Part shown: piece by piece, positions 34,852-41,917 of the stretch
Position numbering within the stretch: position 1 is the stretch's first letter
How the letters are laid out: every line of letters starts with the position of its first letter
DNA from: an uncultured Ruminiclostridium sp.
Lineage (GTDB): Bacteria; Bacillota; Clostridia; Oscillospirales; Ruminococcaceae
DNA: 64,000 nucleotides
Direction of reading: 5' to 3'
Assembly (NCBI GenBank): GCA_947630175.1
Contig: CANRGJ010000002.1
Coordinates: forward strand, 124,001 to 188,000
Notes under the pieces: model-generated
Database searches by the model: none
What the model was told of the DNA's origin: nothing
Seen by the model: only the letters and a program-made list of their open reading frames with translations
Position numbers and translations under genes: made by a program

Positions 34852-36078
34852 TCAGGCTTCGTCCTCGTCCTTGAACGTGAGCACCTCAAACATATAATAT
34901 CTGAACGCCTGAAGCGGAGCGTTGTCGTTCACGGACCACATAAACAGCCAGTCGTACGGATTTCCAGCATACAGCTCCTGATAGCCTGAATCGAGAAGAT
35001 ATTTGTTGATAGCTGCAAGACAGCCCTCGCTGTCAGAGTGTTTTGCGGAATAGTCTGTATTTCCGCTATCTGTGATCTTTCCCGCCCAGTATTTATAGAA
35101 AACAAGAAAGATGAGCATTTTCCTTACCGTTTCGTATTCTCCCTTAAATTCGCCCCTGAGCAGCTTATCTATACCGCTACGGCTTGGAAAGCAAAAATCG
35201 GCGTTAAGCGGCACCAGCGCATTTTCGCTGAGGAAAGAAGAAATGGAACGGTCGTATTCCACTGCAAATTGATTTTTCTGGCGGTAGGAAAGCCCTATGA
35301 TCTGCGCAAAAACGGTCCACGTTGACGGGTCAGGCTCAACTACTGCGGGATTTTCTCCCTCAACGGTATCAAGCTCGCTTTTCTTCGGCTTGCTCCCGCC
35401 GATAAGCGCAGCTTCCCTTTCCGCCAATCCGCCTGATTTTGATATATCGTTCCAGATCGTGCGGATAAAGCTGATGGCGGTAGCGTTGTTGTAGCGAAAG
35501 GCGTCCGTATTCTCCGTGATAAAGGCGGTAAGCTCCTCCTTGCTGCTGATACTGTCAAGATATTCAATGATAGTCCCTGTGTAAAAAACGTCCTTGTTTG
35601 GTATGGTTTTAGCCATTGAGGGAGTTGGGACAGCCTGAATTATCTCCTGCGCCTGAGAATATGTAAGACCGTTTTTTATGCAAAAATAATAAACGGCTTC
35701 GCTTACCGTATGGCAGTCAAAGCTGCGCTCAAGCTGAACGCAGCGGAAAAATTCGTCGGTCTGAGCCACGTCCAGCCCGAAAGCGAAACAGATCTGAAAG
35801 GCGGTTTTCCTTGAAATTTTCTTGTTAGGCTCAAACCATTCCTTAAAATCATGGGGCAATTTTATATTTGCGGCTTTGAAGCTCTCACGGAGAAAACGGG
35901 CTTTTTGTTGTACATTTTCAGGCTCTCCGTCATATCCGCGGTCTTGCAGAAAGGCTGTCAGCGCTTTGTCAAAATCACGGAAAAGAGTGGCGATATCAAG
36001 GAGCTTTTCCCTGTAATCATCATCTTCAAAGGATATTTCTTCGGCTCTCAGTCGGAGCAGTTCGGTGTATTCGCTCAT
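34852..36078 (-). CDS. Partner protein of the kinase-STAND gene, helical, possible HTH
   Basis: This 408-residue soluble protein is mostly helical. A segment at about 78-115 (EPNKKISRKTAFQICFAFGL, then DVAQTDEFFRCVQ) looks like a degenerate XRE-type helix-turn-helix, and a similar segment recurs near 300-330 (FPSRSGIDKLLRGEFKG). I do not recognise a named family. It ends 70 bases before the kinase-STAND start on the same strand, so the two form an operon, and it is likely the DNA-binding or adaptor half of that system (inference). The ribosome site AGGTGA is close to the ATG. Confidence 0.6.
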   Translation of the reverse strand: MSEYTELLRLRAEEISFEDDDYREKLLDIATLFRDFDKALTAFLQDRGYDGEPENVQQKARFLRESFKAANIKLPHDFKEWFEPNKKISRKTAFQICFAFGLDVAQTDEFFRCVQLERSFDCHTVSEAVYYFCIKNGLTYSQAQEIIQAVPTPSMAKTIPNKDVFYTGTIIEYLDSISSKEELTAFITENTDAFRYNNATAISFIRTIWNDISKSGGLAEREAALIGGSKPKKSELDTVEGENPAVVEPDPSTWTVFAQIIGLSYRQKNQFAVEYDRSISSFLSENALVPLNADFCFPSRSGIDKLLRGEFKGEYETVRKMLIFLVFYKYWAGKITDSGNTDYSAKHSDSEGCLAAINKYLLDSGYQELYAGNPYDWLFMWSVNDNAPLQAFRYYMFEVLTFKDEDEA

Positions 36079-36248
36079 AGGGCTTCACCTACCATGTCTG
36101 TTATTTTAATTTCGTTGAAATACGTCTATTTTTATCATTATAGCATACTTTGTCAAAAATTGCACTAATTTATCGTAAAAACGTCAGGGGTATTTAAACG
36201 CTGATGGTTATTACAATACAAAAAACGTTTCCGATCGCATATATAAAA

Positions 36249-36274
36249 ACACGCTCCTGTGTTAAAGGAGCGTG
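36249..36274 (-). terminator. Hairpin between the kinase operon and the FtsX-type permease genes
   Basis: CACGCTCCT and AGGAGCGTG form the stem, with an A run on the plus-strand 5' side that reads as T on the minus strand. It would end the ABC operon. The rest of 36079-36326 shows nothing else. Confidence 0.65.
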
Positions 36275-36326
36275 GAGGGTTCGGCGCACTGATCATACAA
36301 TGCAGGCAAACCGTTTAAAATATTTC

Positions 36327-37391
36327 TCAGTTTTCCAAGCAGGACAGCTTATTTAGCCAGCGGCTGAGCAGAAAGTGCGTAAGACCAATCAGCAAGACCG
36401 CAAGAAGGCAGGAAATAATTATGCTAAAAGAACTGAATGAGCCGCCTCCCGACAGCAGGTCAAACAGCAATAAGCCGATTATCGAGACTGCAAGGCTTAT
36501 AACAAGCTGAAACAGCTTTATGACGGCTCCGCACTTTAAAAAAGTTTTCTTTTTTCCGCCGACGGTCATAAGGGCGCGATAATATTTTCGCTTGCTGCCG
36601 AAAACGAGGTAACAGTTTATTATAACTCCGAAAAGCGAGATAATGAAGGTTATTATTCCTATCACCGAAAGGGTTATTGAATTTGAAAAATCAGCGGCTA
36701 GGGACTTTAACGGGTCGAAATCCATCACGGTGAATTTATCGGAGTTTATTTCCGATCTGAATTTTTCTTTGTCTGTGCCGTGGGACAGCTTTGTAAACAT
36801 AATGGGACCAGTCACAGGCGTCAACGCTGTGAATTGCCCGTTATCCAAGGCTATGGCAAATTTTTCATGTCTTGACGTGAAAAAAAGAAAATACTGAACG
36901 TCGTCGTTGTCGATAATTCCTACTATCTCATATTTGCTTCCGTCCGAAAGGGTGCCTGTCTGACCAACCTCAAACCCTGTGGCTTCGCTCACTAACAAAG
37001 GAACGCTGTCCGAACCGACGCTGTTTTTTACCGCATCAATATTGCTTTTGCTTAAAAAAGGCAGTTTTTCGTCAAATAATTCCTCCGATACCCCGTAAAG
37101 AGCGCAGAGGTGTTCATTGTAATCAGTGACTTTGATCCCGTATTCCACTCGAGGGTCGTCCTTTATGCTGCTGAAGTCGCCGAGGGTGCTTTCGTCATAT
37201 ATTTTTACGGCGTTTCCCGCCTTTGGGTCTATCAGGTAAACGAGCGTCTCGACGTAATCGCCTATTGCACCTGTCATAATATTTGCGCAAATCATCATAA
37301 CGGTAAGCATAAGAACGATGACTACTTCACCGCCTGTATTGCTTTTTAATTCACTTTTTACCAGCGCGGCGGTCTTATTGAAATTATCCAT
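36327..37391 (-). CDS. FtsX/MacB-type ABC transporter permease
   Basis: The 354-residue protein has one N-terminal membrane helix (about 22-45), a large extracytoplasmic domain (about 46-235), and three C-terminal helices (about 238-270, 285-310, 320-345), the FtsX/MacB topology. Type VII ABC systems of this form do not transport across the membrane by alternating access but use mechanotransmission to drive lipoprotein or peptide handling. It is the last gene of the sigma/anti-sigma/ABC operon and overlaps the preceding permease by eight bases. Confidence 0.8.
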   Translation of the reverse strand: MDNFNKTAALVKSELKSNTGGEVVIVLMLTVMMICANIMTGAIGDYVETLVYLIDPKAGNAVKIYDESTLGDFSSIKDDPRVEYGIKVTDYNEHLCALYGVSEELFDEKLPFLSKSNIDAVKNSVGSDSVPLLVSEATGFEVGQTGTLSDGSKYEIVGIIDNDDVQYFLFFTSRHEKFAIALDNGQFTALTPVTGPIMFTKLSHGTDKEKFRSEINSDKFTVMDFDPLKSLAADFSNSITLSVIGIITFIISLFGVIINCYLVFGSKRKYYRALMTVGGKKKTFLKCGAVIKLFQLVISLAVSIIGLLLFDLLSGGGSFSSFSIIISCLLAVLLIGLTHFLLSRWLNKLSCLEN

Positions 37392-38580
37392 TGTATACCT
37401 CCTCGGAGGGTTGAGCCTTTGCCATTTTCAGCATTGGCGGAGCTATGGCAAACGCCGCCACCAGCAGGAATATTACTGCGGAAAAGATGAAATACATATT
37501 TTTAAGCTCATATTCCAAAAGGCTCCTTGAAAAAATGTCCTCGGTAAGTATCAGCACGGCGGACGCGGCTACGAAGGAAACGGCCAAGCAGGCGAGGAGC
37601 GACAGCGAGAGCAGTCCCAGAACGGGCGGCATACGCATACCGCACAGCTTCAGCACGGAAAGCATAGGCATCGTGTCCCTGCAAAGTCTTAATGCGGGAT
37701 AGTATATGCCGAAAACGGAAAACAAGGCGATAAGCGTTCCCAGAACTCCCATAAATAACGTGTAAGCCATCGTCGGGTCGGCAGGGAGCATATTCTGTTT
37801 GTAATGGTCTATTTCTTTTCCCGTGGATTCATATACAGCCTGATTCAAGGCGTTATAGGTCTCATCGGTCATCTTCCTGTCAAAATCCACGCTGCCGATT
37901 ATGTAAAGAACGCCGCCTTCCGTAAAAGACGGGCTTTCTAAAAAAATCGAGGGGATACGCACGTAATCGTCAAGGGTTATACCCACAACGGTAAATTCCG
38001 TACCGAATAAATTTACCTTTTCCCCCACGTCAATGCCAAATCCCTCAGGCAGAACGAGAACGCTGTCGCCGTTTTCAAGCTCCTGCCCCGTTATTTCTCT
38101 GCCCTGAGCAATATTCTGTTTGGAAGAATAAGGTTCGTCATAATAGATAAAGGTTTTACCGTTCCATACCGTAAACCGCAGTCTTTCATCTCGGTTTTCT
38201 TTAAAAAGCGGCATAAATTTTATATAATTTATGCTTTTTGTTCCTATTTTTACCTCTGAATCTGCCTTTTCATATATGATACGTATATCTATGGCGTCTA
38301 TCTGATTGCTGTTCAGGGAAAAAAGAGAATCGATAATATGTTCGCTTACCGCTATACAGTTTTCGTCCTCTTCACCGATTCCGTAATAAAAATTATATGT
38401 GGTGTTTGCCCTGTCTTCTTCTTCGTTGCTGAAAAGGACATCACTTCCCATAACGGACGCCGCAAACAGCATAAGAAAAGAGGAGAAAAAGAACATCAGC
38501 ATAGCGGAAAGGGTGTATTTCCGCTGTTCTCTGCCAAAATGGCTCCGCAGAACGGAGCCTAACAAATACAGATATTTCAT
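37384..38580 (-). CDS. FtsX/MacB-type ABC transporter permease
   Basis: The 398-residue protein has an N-terminal helix (about 25-48), a large outside domain (about 50-280) and three C-terminal helices, the last ending APPMLKMAKAQPSEEVYNG. Together with the next permease it forms a heterodimeric FtsX-like pair served by the ATPase at 38577-39266, with which it overlaps by four bases. Its substrate is unknown. Confidence 0.82.
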   Translation of the reverse strand: MKYLYLLGSVLRSHFGREQRKYTLSAMLMFFFSSFLMLFAASVMGSDVLFSNEEEDRANTTYNFYYGIGEEDENCIAVSEHIIDSLFSLNSNQIDAIDIRIIYEKADSEVKIGTKSINYIKFMPLFKENRDERLRFTVWNGKTFIYYDEPYSSKQNIAQGREITGQELENGDSVLVLPEGFGIDVGEKVNLFGTEFTVVGITLDDYVRIPSIFLESPSFTEGGVLYIIGSVDFDRKMTDETYNALNQAVYESTGKEIDHYKQNMLPADPTMAYTLFMGVLGTLIALFSVFGIYYPALRLCRDTMPMLSVLKLCGMRMPPVLGLLSLSLLACLAVSFVAASAVLILTEDIFSRSLLEYELKNMYFIFSAVIFLLVAAFAIAPPMLKMAKAQPSEEVYNG

Positions 38581-39266
38581 TGCGCTTTGTCCTCCGCCTC
38601 GCCGCCGTCTGTAAGCTGTCCGTCCGAAATATAGTATATCTTATTGCATTTTTCGGCTACCCTTCTGTCATGGGTGACTATCACCACCGTACGTCCCTCC
38701 CCATTAAGCTGTTTGAAAAGCTCCATTATATCCTCGGCGGTTTTGCTGTCTAAGGCGGCGGTAGGCTCGTCGGCAAGGATCACTTCGGGATTTCCCACAA
38801 TGGCTCTCGCTATGGCGGCTCTCTGCCGCTGACCTCCCGATATCCTGCCAGCACGTCTGTCTGCCAGCTCGGAAATTCCAACTCTTTTCAAAGCGTACAA
38901 AGCATATTTTTTTATCTTGGCGAAAGGAACGTCCTTGCTTACCAAAAGCGGATATGAAACATTTTCCAGCACGGTCTTGTCAGGGAGGAGCCCTATGCTT
39001 TGCAGTACAAAACCCACAAGGCGGTTCCGTATGTCGAAAACGTCAAATCTGTCCAATATTTCGCCGTCAATGGTATATCTGCCCGTGGTGGCACGGTCAA
39101 GGCAGCCTATAATATTAAGCAATGTGGATTTTCCAGAGCCTGATACTCCCATAAGGGCTATGTAATCCCCCTGGTTTATTGTAAGGCTTACGTCCTTTAG
39201 AGCCTGAACGGAAAAATCGGTTTTAGGGTTGTATATCTTGGTTATATTTTCAAGCCTGATGTTCAC
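38577..39266 (-). CDS. ABC transporter ATP-binding protein (LolD/MacB/FtsE type)
   Basis: The 229-residue ATPase has Walker A GVSGSGKST, Q-loop VLQS, signature ISGGQRQRAAIARA, Walker B VILADEPTAALD and the H-loop VVIVTHD. It pairs with the two FtsX-like permeases downstream. The start is GTG with AAAGGAG upstream. The operon is headed by a sigma factor and its presumed anti-sigma factor, suggesting envelope-stress control. Confidence 0.93.
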   Translation of the reverse strand: MNIRLENITKIYNPKTDFSVQALKDVSLTINQGDYIALMGVSGSGKSTLLNIIGCLDRATTGRYTIDGEILDRFDVFDIRNRLVGFVLQSIGLLPDKTVLENVSYPLLVSKDVPFAKIKKYALYALKRVGISELADRRAGRISGGQRQRAAIARAIVGNPEVILADEPTAALDSKTAEDIMELFKQLNGEGRTVVIVTHDRRVAEKCNKIYYISDGQLTDGGEAEDKAQ

Positions 39267-39288
39267 TGTGGTGTTTTGCTCCTTTCGT

Positions 39289-39882
39289 TTATATTTCCGA
39301 TTTATTTTTCTTTATCCGTCGGCATTTTTTAACAATAAACAAAAGCAGACTGCAAAGTAAATATCCGACAATATAACAAATAATGCCGAAATATATCTGC
39401 GGCAATCTCACATAATCCACCAAGCCGCCCCAAAGCCTGTTTTCATAAAGGGGAAACCATATGAATAACGACGTGTTTGCAAGGCAGGCGACCAATGCCA
39501 ACTTTATCTTTCTGTGCCATTCAAAGCCTAACGTATAGGCAAATGAAACGCCTGCCATTGCCAGAACGGGCAGCCATTCTTCATACAAATACCACTCTAA
39601 CAGCCCCGGGTCGTTAAAAATATAAATTAAATCATAATTGCTCAGAAGATCCCACTCCGAAATTCCTTTCTCCATCATCATACTAAAGCTTATCATAGGA
39701 GTGTGATTGGCAACGGGTATGTGGATAAAGAGCTGATTGAAATACCAGAAATATAAAATATTGCCAATTAAAATAAACGGTATCTGTCTGCCTTTAATGA
39801 CCTTCAATTTTAAAAATATTAAAAGAACGATAAGAGCGAGAATGGAAAGGATAATCGTAAGGTCCGTCGAGTCCCAATACAC
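39289..39882 (-). CDS. Hypothetical membrane protein
   Basis: The 197-residue protein has about five or six hydrophobic helices and ends with a basic KKCRRIKKNKSEI tail. I do not recognise the family. GTG start with AAAGGAG upstream. It lies 22 bases before the ABC ATPase gene and so belongs to the same operon. Confidence 0.65.
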   Translation of the reverse strand: MYWDSTDLTIILSILALIVLLIFLKLKVIKGRQIPFILIGNILYFWYFNQLFIHIPVANHTPMISFSMMMEKGISEWDLLSNYDLIYIFNDPGLLEWYLYEEWLPVLAMAGVSFAYTLGFEWHRKIKLALVACLANTSLFIWFPLYENRLWGGLVDYVRLPQIYFGIICYIVGYLLCSLLLFIVKKCRRIKKNKSEI

Positions 39883-40002
39883 TGTTCATCACTCCTTTAT
39901 CGGCGGTATATTTTGTAATTCTGTGTTTTTGGGAAAATTTTCTCCCTTTGTAAATGAAACAACGGTCTATGACAAAACGTGACACTTTTCCGATATTTTT
40001 TC

Positions 40003-40683
40003 TTATTCTGCTTTTTGTACGGAATTACATATTGACATTAGTTCATCTTGGCTAAATTCCTTGCTTGCAACGAACTCGATAAAATAATCGCCGTTATCAA
40101 AAAGAATGTAATGCGAACCGTTGTGTTCCTGAAAATACATTCCCTCACAGTCGTTTACGTCAATTGCATAAGGCGCCTGCAAAAAGCTTTCGGTGTTTAA
40201 TCTTGTTCCCTGAACAGAACCCTTTGTCATCTGACAAAAACGAAATTCTTTTTCAGCATTGTAACGATCAGTGTAGAGAATCTCAACTATATGATCTTCG
40301 TCCAGCATTATCTCGGAGCTATACCCGCTAAGGTCCGTCCCTATCTCATATCTTTCCTCCAGAGTCAAGGGCGCATCTGAAATATCTGTCGTTTTGATGA
40401 GCGAATACGTATCATACGATTCAACTTTAAAGCTGCTCCAGCTTATCGCAGCATAGGCAGCCGTCGACAGCGATGCAAGGATCACAACTAAAAAAGCAAG
40501 CTGAACGAGTTTTCTCAGTGGCACACTATGCCCATAAAACACCGTTCTGCCGTCCATACTTTTTATAAGACGATTTGCTTTTCTTTCAAAGCTTTTGGAA
40601 AATTCACAGCTTTCCGTATCCTTTTCGTACTCTTCAAGCTGACGGTTTATTGCGTTTTCCAACGCCGTTTTAAATTCATTCAT
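40003..40683 (-). CDS. Anti-sigma factor-like membrane protein (DUF4367 type)
   Basis: The 226-residue protein has a charged cytoplasmic N-terminus (1-58), one membrane helix (about 59-84, LVQLAFLVVILASLSTAAYAAI) and an extracytoplasmic domain ending YILFDNGDYFIEFVASKEF, the DUF4367-like lobe found in Clostridia anti-sigma proteins. It overlaps the sigma gene by eight bases, the usual arrangement for a sigma/anti-sigma pair. It should hold the sigma factor inactive until an envelope signal arrives. Confidence 0.78.
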   Translation of the reverse strand: MNEFKTALENAINRQLEEYEKDTESCEFSKSFERKANRLIKSMDGRTVFYGHSVPLRKLVQLAFLVVILASLSTAAYAAISWSSFKVESYDTYSLIKTTDISDAPLTLEERYEIGTDLSGYSSEIMLDEDHIVEILYTDRYNAEKEFRFCQMTKGSVQGTRLNTESFLQAPYAIDVNDCEGMYFQEHNGSHYILFDNGDYFIEFVASKEFSQDELMSICNSVQKAE

Positions 40684-41227
40684 ATCCGTTCTCCTTCAGA
40701 ATAGCCGCCAGCTTCGCTCTCCCGCGCCTTAGACGCTTTTTTGCGTTGTCATAGCTTATGCCCAGCAGCTTTGCCGCCTCTTTTATACTGTTACCCATAT
40801 ATGAGGTCAGGTATATGATGTCGAAATAATTTGGCGGCAGCTGCTGTAAAGCCTTTTCAAGCTGCTCAACGCTGTATTTGTTATCTAACTCTTCGTCAGG
40901 CAGATAGCTTTTATCCGAAATGTCAAGCTCCTCAATATCTACGTCGGCTTCATAACGGCGGTTGATCCTTTTCAGCATATTGTAAGATGTGTTCCTGACA
41001 ATAATAACAACGAAAGCCTTTGTTTGGGGACAATTTATTTCGGATATTTTTGAAAAATTTTTTGCGATACTGATAAAGGCGTCCTGTAATGCGTCCTCGG
41101 CGTCCTGCTGATTTTTCAGTATATCAAAGGCTACCTTGTACATCAGGTTCCTGTATGCGTAATACAGTTCTTCAAATCGCTTTTTGTCCTCGTTTGCGCC
41201 GATATATCCCAACGCTGCCGCAAGCAT
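40676..41227 (-). CDS. ECF-type RNA polymerase sigma factor
   Basis: The start MLAAALGYIG follows AAAAGGAGGCG; longer in-frame starts have no ribosome site. The 183-residue protein has region 2 (ELYYAYRNLMYKVAFDILKNQQDAEDALQDAFISIAKN) and region 4 (LEKALQQLPPNYFDIIYLTSYMGNSIKEAAKLLGISYDNAKKRLRRGRAKL), without regions 1 and 3, the ECF layout. It should switch on its own operon, whose later genes are an anti-sigma factor and an FtsX-type ABC system. A partial copy of this gene lies just upstream at 41324-41462. Confidence 0.92.
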   Translation of the reverse strand: MLAAALGYIGANEDKKRFEELYYAYRNLMYKVAFDILKNQQDAEDALQDAFISIAKNFSKISEINCPQTKAFVVIIVRNTSYNMLKRINRRYEADVDIEELDISDKSYLPDEELDNKYSVEQLEKALQQLPPNYFDIIYLTSYMGNSIKEAAKLLGISYDNAKKRLRRGRAKLAAILKENGYE

Positions 41228-41323
41228 ATGAGCGCCTCCTTTTTTGTTGATGGCGGAAAGAATGTTTTCCTCAGAGCTTATCGATAAATGAATTATAGCA
41301 TAATTGCGGGGGGAGTTGTCAAT

Positions 41324-41462
41324 ATGTTGTAAGATGTGTTCCTGGTAATAATAACAACGAAAGGCTTGGTTTGGGGACACTTTATTTCGGATATTTTTGG
41401 AAAATTTTTTGCGGTACTGATAAAGGCGTACTGCTGTTTTTGCAGTATATCAAGGGCGTTTT
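41324..41462 (-). pseudogene. Duplicated internal fragment of the sigma-factor gene
   Basis: About 105 bases (41324-41430) match 40978-41088 inside the sigma gene at roughly 90% by eye, including TTGTAAGATGTGTTCCTG and GGATATTTTT. After a deletion of about 20 bases the match continues with CTGCTGTTTTTGCAGTATATCAA. It has no start and is not translated. It lies on the same strand, so it is a partial tandem duplication. The rest of 41228-41917 carries a repeat copy, a terminator and otherwise nothing recognisable. Confidence 0.8.
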
Positions 41463-41492
41463 TCCTAACGACGGGCTTGTGATGCTGTCAAA

Positions 41493-41657
41493 AAGTTTTT
41501 TGGGTGGTTAACTAAAACTACTCTACCCTCTTTGAAGGTGCGCTGCGATTTTTCGGTTTTGCGAAGCAAAATGAATTTCCTTTAGGGAAATTCAAGAAAA
41601 ATTGCACATGGAAAAGAGCTGAGGACGAGCCAAAGGCGACGGACGAAGCCTTTTCCC
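41493..41657 (+). repeat. Three-way-junction repeat (family 2, full copy A)
   Basis: The core at 41540-41610 has an outer stem (GCGATTTTTC with GAAAAATTGC) enclosing TTTTGC-GAA-GCAAAA and GAATTTCC-TTTA-GGGAAATTC. A left arm (GGGTGGTTAAC to CTACCC) precedes it. A right arm (GGAAAAG to CTTTTCC, 41611-41656) follows. The same order appears at 50762 and, truncated, at 50909. Confidence 0.75.
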
Positions 41658-41703
41658 GTTTGCAAAAAACGCCCTCGCTATCGAGGGCGTTTTTTGCAAA
41701 CGA
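41658..41703. terminator. Strong symmetrical terminator
   Basis: TGCAAAAAACGCCCTCG and CGAGGGCGTTTTTTGCA are perfect complements with a three-base loop, able to act on both strands. Confidence 0.85.
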
Positions 41704-41917
41704 CGTGTCTAACCTTTACAAAAAAGATTTTTTGGGGACCTGTATTGCTTTATGATATTATGTCTCTTTTTTCAAGCCTTGTAAATACCATATAACTCAA
41801 CTGCGAGAACTACCAAATACCTGATATGACATACTCAAAATTGAATAAAGGATCACAATAAAACACATATCACCGTCTGAACTTTAGGTCGTAAGATCGC
41901 AGCAGGTGTTCATATGT

